Source: Acetobacteraceae bacterium
GTDB taxonomy: Bacteria; Pseudomonadota; Alphaproteobacteria; Acetobacterales; Acetobacteraceae
Direction: 5' to 3'
Length of the DNA: 5,562 nucleotides
Assembly: GCA_947462945.1 (NCBI GenBank)
Contig: CANHTE010000130.1
Span: 1 to 5,562, forward strand
The notes beneath the pieces were generated by a model, which saw nothing but the letters and a program-made list of their open reading frames with translations, had not been told where the DNA came from and searched no databases. Of this stretch, positions 1-5,562 are shown in pieces. A program made the position numbers and the translations under genes. Position 1 is the stretch's first letter. Each line of letters starts with the position of its first letter.

Positions 1-975
1 GCCCGCCTCGGCCTGGGCGAAGGGCAGGCGCTTGTCATCGGCATCCCGCGGCTGATGGTCGGAGGCGATGGCGTCAATCGTCCCATCCGCCAGCGCGGCA
101 ACGACGGCGAGCCGGTCCGCCTCCCGCCGAAGCGGCGGGCTGAGCTTGGCATATGAACGAAAGTCGCCGATCGCCGTTTCGTTCAGGTCGAAATAGGGGG
201 GGGCCGTGTCGCAGGTGACGTGCAGCCCCTCGGATTTGGCGGCGCGGATCACATCCAGCGCGGCGCCGGTGCTGACATGGCCGAAATGCACATGGCCGCC
301 GGTGAGGCGGGCGAGCGCCACGTCGCGCGCCACGAGGATGGCTTCGGCCGCCGCCGGAATGCCGGGCAGGCCGAGCCTTGTCGCCAATTCACCCTCAGTG
401 GCGGAGCCGGTGCCGGCGAGCGAGGGGTCTTCGGGGTGCTGCACCACCATGGCGCCGAAGGCTCGCGCATAGGAAAGTGCCAGGCGCATCATGCGCGAGG
501 AAGCGATGGCCTTGCCGCCATCGGAAAACCCCACCGCCCCCGCCTCACGCAGCAGGCCGTATTCGGAGAGGTCCTTGCCGGCGCAATGCCGGGTGGCGGC
601 GGCGAAGGGCAGCAGCGTCAGGCTGCCGGTCGCCTCGCCACGCCGGATGACGAATTCGATCAGGGCCGGGTCATCCAAGGCGGGCTCGGTATCGGGCAGG
701 ATGGCGAGTGTCGTGATACCGCCCGCCGCCGCCGCCTGGGCGGCGCTGGCGATGGTTTCGCGATGCTCGGCGCCGGGTTCGCCGATGCTGACGCGCATAT
801 CCACCAGGCCCGGGCACAGGCAGGCGCCCTGGGCATCGAAGCTCTCGGCGCCCTCGGCCGGCGCGCCGGCGAGGCTGGCGATGCGGCCATTCTCGATCAG
901 GATGGCACCGGGCGCGTCCAGCCCCGTGGCGGGGTCCAGCAGGCGGGCATTGGTGATGAGCAAGGGGCGGGTCAC
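1..975 (-). CDS. pyrC: Dihydroorotase-family protein, probable inactive pseudo-dihydroorotase (PyrC'), 3' end outside window
   Basis: The first 325 residues of an amidohydrolase-superfamily protein are visible; type I dihydroorotases run about 420-430, so roughly 100 residues are missing at the window edge. Family landmarks are clear: CPGLVD at 54-59, AAAAGG at 81-86, GAVGFSDGG at 146-154, TRLGLPGIP at 199-207, GHVST at 232-236, PPLR at 280-283 and ASDH at 304-307. The active site is eroded. The usual D-x-H-x-H-x-R-E-P reads D59-M-R61-V-S63-I-G65-E-P67, so both metal-binding histidines and the substrate-binding arginine are replaced. The usual TPHH segment reads TAPPYF (257-262) and the usual NPPLR asparagine is S279. 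D152, H180, H233 and D306 remain. This pattern matches non-catalytic dihydroorotase homologues that partner class A aspartate transcarbamoylase. The GTG start is supported by GAGGGA six bases upstream and a GTGA overlap with the preceding acetyltransferase gene, implying coupled translation. Family assignment is firm; loss of activity is inferred. Confidence 0.9.
   Translation of the reverse strand, partial: MTRPLLITNARLLDPATGLDAPGAILIENGRIASLAGAPAEGAESFDAQGACLCPGLVDMRVSIGEPGAEHRETIASAAQAAAAGGITTLAILPDTEPALDDPALIEFVIRRGEATGSLTLLPFAAATRHCAGKDLSEYGLLREAGAVGFSDGGKAIASSRMMRLALSYARAFGAMVVQHPEDPSLAGTGSATEGELATRLGLPGIPAAAEAILVARDVALARLTGGHVHFGHVSTGAALDVIRAAKSEGLHVTCDTAPPYFDLNETAIGDFRSYAKLSPPLRREADRLAVVAALADGTIDAIASDHQPRDADDKRLPFAQAEAG
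196..203. repeat. Eight-base G tract (C8 on the coding strand) inside pyrC-like gene
   Basis: Eight consecutive G on the plus strand form a C8 run in the pyrC-like coding strand, covering the end of the A258 codon and the P259-P260 codons. The reading frame gives convincing dihydroorotase-family sequence on both sides, so the tract as read is in frame. It falls exactly where active dihydroorotases have the PHH segment. Such tracts are prone to slippage and to sequencing miscounts. Confidence 0.8.
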
Positions 976-1439
976 AGGCTTTCCCTCATCAGGGGCTTCT
1001 CCATGATGACCGTGCGGCGCCCGGATTTCTCCTCGCGCCGTGTCTCGGCAAAGCCCAGCCTGGTGTAGAGGGCGATGTTCTCGGTCATCTTCTCATTCGT
1101 GTAGAGCCAGAGGCAGGCTTGGCCACGGCGGCGGGCCTCGGCCTCGGCAAAGGCGATCATGGCGCGGCCGAGACCTTGGCCGCGCGCGGCTTCGGTGACG
1201 GCGATATTGTCGAGCAGGAGGCCGGTTGGCGTGTCTTCCAGCACCAGCAGGCCCTGCATCTGGCCGTCCTGCTCAAGCACCCAGGCCTGGTTCGCTGCGA
1301 TGCGGGCGGCATAGTCATCCACCATCGGCAGGGGCTCGACGCCGATGCGCGGCACGTAATGCGCATAGGCGGCGCGGACCAGATTGCGCAGGGCGGCATC
1401 TTCCCCGGGACGGGCGCGGCGGATGTGGCAGGGCGGCAT
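972..1439 (-). CDS. GNAT-family N-acetyltransferase, substrate unknown
   Basis: A 155-residue protein matching a single GNAT fold, which transfers acetyl from acetyl-CoA to an amine. It is predicted cytoplasmic, with no signal peptide or membrane segment. Motif A is present as LLLDNIAVTEAARGQGLG (74-91), holding the R-x-x-G-x-G pyrophosphate-binding loop at 86-91. Motif B is LWLYTNEKMTENIALYTRLGF-like (110-130), with N121 and Y125 in the usual N-x-x-x-Y arrangement; the tyrosine is the typical general acid. Two adjacent ATG codons compete as start: 1439 lies five bases from a GAGGGA Shine-Dalgarno, 1442 only two, so 1439 is preferred. Starts further upstream (to 1502) would add a low-complexity Arg/Cys-rich extension and are unlikely. 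The stop codon overlaps the GTG of the pyrC-like gene by GTGA, so the two are probably one transcript read from the 1443-1562 gap. Nothing in the sequence fixes the substrate; a small-molecule or protein acetyltransferase are both possible. Confidence 0.9.
   Translation of the reverse strand: MPPCHIRRARPGEDAALRNLVRAAYAHYVPRIGVEPLPMVDDYAARIAANQAWVLEQDGQMQGLLVLEDTPTGLLLDNIAVTEAARGQGLGRAMIAFAEAEARRRGQACLWLYTNEKMTENIALYTRLGFAETRREEKSGRRTVIMEKPLMRESL
982..987 (-). promoter_or_regulatory. Ribosome binding site deciding the GTG start of pyrC-like gene
   Basis: GAGGGA on the minus strand lies six bases before the GTG at 975. It is inside the last codons of the acetyltransferase gene, supporting coupled translation and the GTG start over any internal ATG. 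Confidence 0.65.
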
Positions 1440-1444
1440 CATGC

Positions 1445-1450
1445 TCCCTC
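1445..1450 (-). promoter_or_regulatory. Ribosome binding site of the GNAT gene
   Basis: GAGGGA on the minus strand lies five bases before the ATG at 1439 and two before the ATG at 1442. The spacing favours the second ATG of the pair. Confidence 0.6.
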
Positions 1451-1489
1451 TACACCGCAAGCCTTCGGTCGGACAGCAGGCCCGCCGCC

Positions 1490-1518
1490 TTGCCATTCGC
1501 ATTACGTTTTATTTACAT
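1490..1518 (+). promoter_or_regulatory. Candidate sigma-70-like promoter for the receptor-like gene
   Basis: TTGCCA and TTACAT are separated by 17 bases, inside the AT-rich patch, about 45 bases before the ATG at 1563. The -35 matches consensus at five of six positions and the -10 at three of six. This was judged by eye only. Confidence 0.3.
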
Positions 1519-1562
1519 TCTGAACCCTACAAGCTGGGGAGGGATTTACGGGATGACGCCAA

Positions 1563-2654
1563 ATGAAGATCGATACTCCTTCCAGGAGCGCCATGGCGCC
1601 GGATCATGGAAAGGCGGCGCCGGCGGCACCGGAGCGGGTGCTTCACCTGGTGGATTCCGCTGCCGCCATCGCGGGCGCCAAGGTCAAGGCGATCCAAGCC
1701 ATCACCCAGCAGACCCGCGTGCTTGCCCTCAACGCCACGATCGAGGCCGCCCGCGCTGGTGAGATGGGGCGCGGCTTTTCCGTCGTGGCGGGCGAGGTGA
1801 AAAGCGTCGCGGGCGAGGTTGCGCGCCTGGCGACCGAGATGGATGGCGAACTCTCCCTGGCCTTTGACGAGTTGCGTGAGGTGGGCCGCCGCATGCTGCG
1901 TGAGGTACGGGGCCAGCGCATGGTGAATCTGGCGCTCAACGCCATCGAAATCATCGACCGCAATCTTTATGAGCGCACCTGCGATGTGCGTTGGTGGGCC
2001 ACCGATTCCGCCATGGTGGAGGCCGTGGCCGACCCCTCCGGCCCGAAATGCGCCCATGCCGCCAAGCGCCTGGGCGTCATCCTTTCCGCCTACACCGTCT
2101 ATGTGGATTTGTGGCTGGCCGATCCCACGGGGCGGGTCATTGCCAATGGCCGGCCGGATCGCTTCCCCGGCGTCGCTGGAATGAGCGTGGCGGGCGAGGC
2201 CTGGTTCCGCGAAGCGCTGACCTCCCGCACGGGCGATGATTTTGCGGTGGCCGATATTGCCCGCTGCCCCGCCCTGGGCGGCGTGCCGGTCGCGACCTAT
2301 GCCGCCGCGGTGCGTGAGGGGGGCGAGGCGCAGGGCCGGGTCCTGGGCGTGCTGGGCGTTCATTTCGACTGGGGACCCCAGGCGGATGCCGTGATGCGCG
2401 GCGTGCGCCTGCTGCCCGAGGAGGTCGCGACGACCCGCGCCCTGATCCTGGATATGCAGGGCCGGGTGATTGCTGCCTCGGACGGGGTTGGTGTGCTGGA
2501 GGAGGTGATCGTCCTGCCGCCCAATGCCGGCACATCCGGCTTCTATGAGGCGAATGGGCGGGTCATCGCCCACCATGTGACGCCGGGTTATGAGACGTAT
2601 CGGGGGCTCAACTGGCGGGGAATGCTGGTGCAGCGCCTGACGAATTCGGGCTGA
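1563..2654 (+). CDS. Soluble chemoreceptor-like protein: N-terminal MCP signalling tip, C-terminal Cache-type sensor
   Basis: A 363-residue protein. Residues about 47-83 are a near-canonical methyl-accepting chemotaxis protein hairpin tip, including [14 protein letters not shown] (54-67) and [11 protein letters not shown] (69-79). This is the segment that contacts CheA and CheW. Flanking helices run from about 25 to 130, a much shorter hairpin than in standard receptors, so few or no methylation sites are expected. After a conserved-looking [15 protein letters not shown] block (134-148), residues about 165-345 resemble a Cache/PDC sensor: [17 protein letters not shown] (180-196), a GEAWFREAL segment (211-219), GVLGVHFDW (262-270) and a second [14 protein letters not shown] repeat-like strand pair (293-306). 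No signal peptide or hydrophobic membrane segment is visible, so it is predicted cytoplasmic with the domains in reverse of the usual order. The start is uncertain: ATG 1563 has only weak GGGA, while ATG 1593 (353 residues) has AGGAG four bases upstream. The gene is oriented opposite to the surrounding pyrimidine genes. The ligand and the partner kinase are unknown. Confidence 0.85.
   Translation: MKIDTPSRSAMAPDHGKAAPAAPERVLHLVDSAAAIAGAKVKAIQAITQQTRVLALNATIEAARAGEMGRGFSVVAGEVKSVAGEVARLATEMDGELSLAFDELREVGRRMLREVRGQRMVNLALNAIEIIDRNLYERTCDVRWWATDSAMVEAVADPSGPKCAHAAKRLGVILSAYTVYVDLWLADPTGRVIANGRPDRFPGVAGMSVAGEAWFREALTSRTGDDFAVADIARCPALGGVPVATYAAAVREGGEAQGRVLGVLGVHFDWGPQADAVMRGVRLLPEEVATTRALILDMQGRVIAASDGVGVLEEVIVLPPNAGTSGFYEANGRVIAHHVTPGYETYRGLNWRGMLVQRLTNSG
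1584..1588 (+). promoter_or_regulatory. Ribosome-binding-like AGGAG favouring an alternative start at 1593
   Basis: AGGAG lies four bases before an in-frame ATG at 1593 (residue 11 of the longer reading). The first ten residues of the longer form show no domain similarity, so the shorter 353-residue product is a real alternative. Confidence 0.4.
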
Positions 2655-2663
2655 ACGCGCGCT

Positions 2664-2686
2664 TGGGGGGCATGTGCAGCCCCCCA
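2664..2686. terminator. GC hairpin between convergent genes, possible bidirectional terminator
   Basis: TGGGGGG (2664-2670) pairs with CCCCCCA (2680-2686), giving a seven-base stem; C2671-G2679 can extend it to eight with a seven-base loop. It sits 10 bases after the receptor-gene stop and 18 bases beyond the pyrB stop codon, in the only gap between these convergent genes. Neither strand has a T-run after the stem, so it is not a textbook intrinsic terminator. Confidence 0.5.
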
Positions 2687-2703
2687 TCCCTGGCCGTCAG
2701 CGG

Positions 2704-3657
2704 TTACCCGTTGCGGCGCAAATCGCGCGAGAGCACGTCGAGCACGGCCATGCGGACGGCCACGCCCATTTCCACCTGCTCGCCAATCACGCTGCGTTCG
2801 GGGTCATCGGCCACGGCGCTGTCGATTTCGATGCCGCGATTCATGGGGCCTGGGTGCATCACGATGGAATCGGGCTTGGTATGGGCCAGCTTGGCGGCGT
2901 CCAACCCGTAGAATCGGAAGAATTCGCGGGGGCTGGGCACGAGGCCGGCCGTCATCCGCTCCCGCTGCAAACGCAGCATCATGACCACATCGGCCCCCTC
3001 CAGGCCTGAGCGCATATCGTGATGCACGGCCACGCCCAGCCGCGCGCATTCGGCCGGGATGAGGGTGGGCGGGCCGACCACGCGCAAGCTGGCGCCCATG
3101 GCCGAGAGCAGGTGGATATTGCTGCGCGCCACGCGCGAATGCAGCACATCCCCGCAAATGGCGACGACGAGGCCTTCCAGCCGGCCTTTCCGCCGGCGGA
3201 TGGTCAGGGCATCCAAGAGCGCCTGGGTCGGGTGTTCATGCGTGCCGTCTCCCGCATTGATCACGGCCGCATCCACCTTTTGCGCCAGCAGCGCGGGGGC
3301 GCCCGACTGCGCGTGGCGGATCACCAGCAAATCCGTGTGCATGGCGTTCAGCGTGGAGGCGGTGTCGAGCAGCGTCTCGCCCTTGTTCACGCTGCTGGTG
3401 GAGACCGACATGTTCACGATATCGGCGCCCAGCCGCTTGCCGGCCAGTTCGAAGCTGGTGCGGGTGCGGGTGCTGTCCTCGAAGAAGAGGTTGATCAGCG
3501 TGCGGCCGCGCAGCAGGTCCCGCTGGGTTTTGCCCTGGCGGTTCAGCAGGGCGTAGCTCTCGGCCAAATCCAGCAGGGCGGAAATATGCGGCGGTTGCAG
3601 GCCTTCGATGGCCAGGAGGTGCCCGGTGGGCAGGATGGGGTAGGAGAAACCGCTCAT
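2704..3657 (-). CDS. pyrB: Aspartate carbamoyltransferase catalytic chain
   Basis: A 317-residue cytoplasmic enzyme that makes N-carbamoyl-L-aspartate from carbamoyl phosphate and L-aspartate, the committed step of pyrimidine synthesis. Length is normal for a catalytic chain. The carbamoyl-phosphate loop is [13 protein letters not shown] (58-70) with STRTR at 62-66. Other landmarks are [12 protein letters not shown] with K92, the VIRH arginine R114, HPTQ (142-145), [13 protein letters not shown] (168-180), the aspartate-binding MLRLQRERM with R229, and HPGPMNRG (268-275). All catalytic residues I could place are present, so it should be active. The ATG overlaps the ruvX stop by ATGA and lacks its own Shine-Dalgarno, so translation is probably coupled to ruvX. 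No regulatory chain (pyrI) is seen. The next gene downstream is a convergent receptor-like gene instead of the expected pyrC. A complex with the degenerate PyrC-like protein, as in class A aspartate transcarbamoylases, is inferred. Confidence 0.97.
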   Translation of the reverse strand: MSGFSYPILPTGHLLAIEGLQPPHISALLDLAESYALLNRQGKTQRDLLRGRTLINLFFEDSTRTRTSFELAGKRLGADIVNMSVSTSSVNKGETLLDTASTLNAMHTDLLVIRHAQSGAPALLAQKVDAAVINAGDGTHEHPTQALLDALTIRRRKGRLEGLVVAICGDVLHSRVARSNIHLLSAMGASLRVVGPPTLIPAECARLGVAVHHDMRSGLEGADVVMMLRLQRERMTAGLVPSPREFFRFYGLDAAKLAHTKPDSIVMHPGPMNRGIEIDSAVADDPERSVIGEQVEMGVAVRMAVLDVLSRDLRRNG

Positions 3658-4160
3658 GGGGGATTCATGTAGCCCGGTGGCGGGGCGGCGTCCAAGCGGG
3701 GCCGGCTGGCATCCAGCGCCGCCTGCAGCATGTAGGCCGCCGCCGCCGCATCCACCTGGGCGGCGCGGCGCTTGCGGGTCATGTCCGCCTCCTCGATCAT
3801 CATGCGGTTCACGGCGGCGCTCGACAGACGCTCATCCCACATGGCGCAGGGCAGGGCGGCTGCTTCGCTGAGCGCCAGGGCCCAGTCGCCGGCGGCCTGG
3901 GCGGCCGGGCCGCGCGTGCCATCCATGGAGAGCGGCAGGCCGACCACCAGCCCGCCCACGCCCTGCTTCTCCGCGATGGCGCGGATTTCGGTTGCGTTGG
4001 CCAGCAGCTTGGCGCGCTTCAGACTGCCATAGGGGCTGGCCAGCAGCAGCGTCACATCGCTCAGCGCCAGGCCAATGATCTTGGCGCCGGGGTCGAGCCC
4101 CAAAAGCCGCGCATGGCGGGGCAGAAGGGCACGCAGATCGGCCATGTTGATGAGAGCCAT
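3654..4160 (-). CDS. ruvX: Putative pre-16S rRNA nuclease / Holliday-junction resolvase-like protein, RuvX/YqgF family
   Basis: A 168-residue RNase H-fold protein of the YqgF family, implicated in 16S rRNA 5'-end maturation and earlier proposed as a Holliday-junction resolvase. Family motifs are in order: [17 protein letters not shown] (19-35) with the predicted catalytic D23, [10 protein letters not shown] (72-81), WDERLSS (108-114) with E110, and [12 protein letters not shown] (135-146) with D137. The acidic triad therefore looks complete. The usual G-T-K of the first motif reads G-A-K here, a mild change. The C-terminal ~20 residues are proline-rich and probably disordered. Start at 4160 is preferred because the N-terminal [14 protein letters not shown] form fits relatives as I recall them; Met6 (4145) is an alternative, and neither has a strong Shine-Dalgarno. 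It heads the ruvX-pyrB unit and overlaps pyrB by four bases. Confidence 0.93.
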   Translation of the reverse strand: MALINMADLRALLPRHARLLGLDPGAKIIGLALSDVTLLLASPYGSLKRAKLLANATEIRAIAEKQGVGGLVVGLPLSMDGTRGPAAQAAGDWALALSEAAALPCAMWDERLSSAAVNRMMIEEADMTRKRRAAQVDAAAAAYMLQAALDASRPRLDAAPPPGYMNPP

Positions 4161-4208
4161 GCCCGGGCTTATGGTCCGCCCCGTTTACCAAAGGAAGTAT
4201 GCCCCGAT
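4161..4208. promoter_or_regulatory. 48-bp divergent gap between ruvX and gatC
   Basis: Only 48 bases separate the divergent start codons of ruvX and gatC, so their promoters must overlap each other or reach into the coding regions. AAGGAAG at 4191-4197 is the likely gatC ribosome binding site, 11 bases from the ATG. TTTACC and CATAAG-like hexamers are present, but no confident -35/-10 pair was found on either strand. Confidence 0.45.
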
Positions 4209-4502
4209 ATGTCGCTTGATACCGCGACGGTGCGTCGCGTCGCCAATCTGGCCCGGCTGCGCCTGGATGATGCCGAGGTCGAGAAGCTCCAGGCCGAGAT
4301 CAACGGCATTCTGGGCTGGATCGAGCAATTGCAGGCGGTGGATACCGAGGGCGTGGAGCCCATGGCCGGCGGCTCGCCCAACCCCGTGGCGCTGCCCTGG
4401 CGCGAAGATGCGGTGACCGATGGTGGCCAGGCGGATGCGGTGCTGCGCAATGCACCGGACCGCGAGGGCGAATATTTCGGCGTGCCGAAGGTGGTGGAAT
4501 AA
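4209..4502 (+). CDS. gatC: Aspartyl/glutamyl-tRNA amidotransferase subunit C
   Basis: A 97-residue small subunit of the GatCAB complex, which converts Glu-tRNA(Gln) and/or Asp-tRNA(Asn) to the correct aminoacyl-tRNA. GatC wraps around GatA and stabilises the GatA-GatB interface. Length is typical (about 95-100). The N-terminal helices read [17 protein letters not shown] (7-23), the family's most conserved block, followed by [20 protein letters not shown] (30-49). The C-terminal half carries the usual [10 protein letters not shown] (63-72) and ends with VPKVVE. The start at 4209 gives the expected [13 protein letters not shown]-terminus; upstream in-frame codons would add residues overlapping the ruvX start and are unlikely. 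The stop codon overlaps the gatA ATG in TAATG, typical of tight coupling between subunits made in equal amounts. Confidence 0.96.
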   Translation: MSLDTATVRRVANLARLRLDDAEVEKLQAEINGILGWIEQLQAVDTEGVEPMAGGSPNPVALPWREDAVTDGGQADAVLRNAPDREGEYFGVPKVVE

Positions 4503-5562
4503 TGCGCCCGACCGATTACACGATCGCCGAGGGGCTGCGTGCGCTGGACCAGCGCGCGATCAGCTCGGTTGAGCTGACGGGCGCCTATTTGAAGGCGATC
4601 GAGGCGCTGAACCCGCGCCTCAATGCCTATATCACCGTGGCGGGCGAGGCTGCCATGGCGCAGGCCTGCGCCTCGGATGCGCGGCGGGCCAAGGGCGAGG
4701 CGGGCGCGCTGGAGGGCATTCCGCTTGGCATCAAGGATTTATTCGCCACCGAAGGGCTGCGGACCACGGCGGCCAGCAAGATCCTTGGCGAATTCGTGCC
4801 GCCCTACGAGAGCACGGTCAGTTCGCAGCTCAAGCGCGATGGCGCGGTGTTCCTGGGCAAGCTCAACCTCGATGAATTCGCCATGGGGTCTTCCAACACT
4901 ACCTCCGCCTTCGGGCCGGTGGAAAACCCCTGGTCCCGCGCGAATGACCCGGAGAAGCGTCTGGTGCCCGGCGGTTCCTCGGGCGGTTCGGCGGCGGCGG
5001 TGGCCGCGCGGCTGGCCATGGGGGCCACGGCGACGGATACCGGCGGTTCCATCCGCCAGCCGGCGGCGTTTTGCGGCATTGCCGGCATCAAGCCGACTTA
5101 CGGGCGATGCTCGCGCTGGGGCATCGTGGCCTTTGCGTCCTCGCTGGACCAGGCGGGGCCGGTGGCGCGTTCCGTCGAGGATTGCGCGATCCTGCTGCGC
5201 TCCATGGCGGGGTTCGACCCCAAGGACAGCACCAGCGCCAACCTTGCCGTGCCCGACTTCGCCGCCGCCTGCGCGCGTGGCGTCAAGGGCCTGCGCATCG
5301 GCGTACCGGCGGAATACACCCTGCCGGGCCTGGCGCCCGAGATCGAGGCGCTGTGGCAGCAGGGGCTGGACTGGCTGAAGCAGCAGGGCGCCGAAATCGT
5401 GCCGATCAGCCTGCCGCACACGAAATACGCGCTGCCGACCTATTACGTGGTGGCACCGGCCGAGGCCTCCTCCAACCTCGCCCGCTATGATGGCGTGCGC
5501 TACGGGCTGCGCGTGACGGAGCGTGATTCCGATCTGCGTGATTTGTATGAGCGCACGCGGGC
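4502..5562 (+). CDS. gatA: Aspartyl/glutamyl-tRNA amidotransferase subunit A, 3' end outside window
   Basis: The first ~353 codons of an amidase-signature protein; full GatA is about 490 residues, so the C-terminal quarter is cut off by the window. GatA hydrolyses glutamine and supplies ammonia to GatB for tRNA transamidation. The Ser-cisSer-Lys triad is visible: K78 in [11 protein letters not shown]159 in VPGGSSGGS, and the nucleophile S183 in [15 protein letters not shown]. The 24-residue spacing between the two serines matches the family. [11 protein letters not shown] (121-131) and [13 protein letters not shown] (195-207) are further strong GatA blocks. The segment before the signature ([17 protein letters not shown], 142-158) is a few residues longer than in Gram-positive GatA, as I recall for alphaproteobacteria. 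The ATG shares one base with the gatC stop. gatB would be expected downstream, outside this sequence. Confidence 0.97.
   Translation, partial: MRPTDYTIAEGLRALDQRAISSVELTGAYLKAIEALNPRLNAYITVAGEAAMAQACASDARRAKGEAGALEGIPLGIKDLFATEGLRTTAASKILGEFVPPYESTVSSQLKRDGAVFLGKLNLDEFAMGSSNTTSAFGPVENPWSRANDPEKRLVPGGSSGGSAAAVAARLAMGATATDTGGSIRQPAAFCGIAGIKPTYGRCSRWGIVAFASSLDQAGPVARSVEDCAILLRSMAGFDPKDSTSANLAVPDFAAACARGVKGLRIGVPAEYTLPGLAPEIEALWQQGLDWLKQQGAEIVPISLPHTKYALPTYYVVAPAEASSNLARYDGVRYGLRVTERDSDLRDLYERTR

Larger units (their letters stand above)
1443..1562. promoter_or_regulatory. Divergent intergenic region between GNAT-pyrC and the receptor-like gene
   Basis: This 120-bp gap separates two divergently read genes and must carry the promoters for both. 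It contains the only clearly AT-rich patch in the neighbourhood (about 1501-1520). On the plus strand TTGCCA (1490-1495) and TTACAT (1513-1518) are 17 bases apart. The -35-like box is a good sigma-70 match and the -10-like box a poor one (three of six). No convincing minus-strand promoter, operator dyad or riboswitch was found. Shared regulation of GNAT-pyrC and the receptor gene is possible but not shown. Confidence 0.5.

Noticed and set aside
220..1068. 282-codon open frame on the plus strand opposite the pyrC-like gene
   Set aside because: The minus-strand frame has continuous dihydroorotase-family motifs and a good ribosome binding site; the plus frame is Gly/Ala/Gln-rich shadow sequence.
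1440..1502. Upstream extension of the GNAT protein to a start at 1502
   Set aside because: The added Arg/Cys-rich residues are outside the GNAT fold, and the ribosome binding site at 1445-1450 points to the ATG pair at 1439/1442.
1553..1762. 69-codon frame starting behind the strong GGGGAGGGA, as a separate small protein
   Set aside because: Composition is Gly/Arg/His-rich like other shadow frames, and it mostly overlaps the receptor coding region. It was kept only as a start-site question, not as a gene.
1527..2687. 386-codon open frame on the minus strand opposite the receptor gene
   Set aside because: Its translation is a low-complexity His/Gly/Ala/Arg-rich sequence without family motifs, while the plus strand encodes clear receptor-tip and Cache-like motifs. 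Long antisense frames are common in GC-rich DNA.
3019..3672. 217-codon plus-strand frame opposite pyrB
   Set aside because: It covers the pyrB active-site coding region antisense and has no recognisable domain.
4199..4219. Six-codon mini-ORF overlapping the gatC start, a possible leader peptide
   Set aside because: Its ATG is one base from AAGGAAG, too close for normal initiation, and the encoded MPRYVA has no attenuator-like features.
4739..5419. 226-codon minus-strand frame opposite gatA
   Set aside because: It is antisense to the amidase-signature region; composition is Arg/Gly/His-rich and no motif is recognised.

Overview
The window is GC-rich, densely packed bacterial chromosome. Gene content and order suggest an alphaproteobacterium, most likely of the Acetobacteraceae (Roseomonas-like) or a nearby Rhodospirillales group. 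That placement is an inference from protein flavour and from the arrangement of gatCA diverging from ruvX-pyrB, not from a search.

Layout, left to right: (1) 1-975, minus: the first 325 residues of a dihydroorotase-family protein beside the pyrimidine genes. It has lost the metal-binding HxH motif, so it looks like a pseudo-dihydroorotase. (2) 972-1439, minus: a small GNAT acetyltransferase whose stop codon overlaps the GTG start of the pyrC-like gene. (3) 1443-1562: a 120-bp divergent intergenic region with an AT-rich patch. (4) 1563-2654, plus: a soluble chemoreceptor-like protein with an MCP signalling tip at the N-terminus and a Cache-type sensor region at the C-terminus, the reverse of the usual order. 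(5) A GC hairpin at 2664-2686 between convergent genes. (6) 2704-3657, minus: pyrB, aspartate carbamoyltransferase. (7) 3654-4160, minus: ruvX/yqgF, overlapping pyrB by ATGA. (8) 4161-4208: a 48-bp divergent gap. (9) 4209-4502 and 4502-5562, plus: gatC and the first ~353 codons of gatA, overlapping by one base.

How the genes fit together: ruvX-pyrB forms one leftward transcription unit and GNAT-pyrC another. In many alphaproteobacteria pyrB and pyrC are adjacent, so the GNAT gene and the oppositely oriented receptor gene appear to sit inside a formerly continuous ruvX-pyrB-pyrC unit. PyrB and the degenerate PyrC would be expected to associate as in class A aspartate transcarbamoylases, where an inactive dihydroorotase homologue is a structural partner. 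A catalytic dihydroorotase should then be encoded elsewhere. gatCA, presumably followed by gatB outside the window, serves transamidation of mischarged tRNA and is transcribed away from the pyrimidine genes.

No tRNA, rRNA, CRISPR array, insertion sequence or prophage signature was seen. The most unusual items are the inverted, membrane-free receptor and the multiply disrupted dihydroorotase active site, which also carries an eight-C tract.
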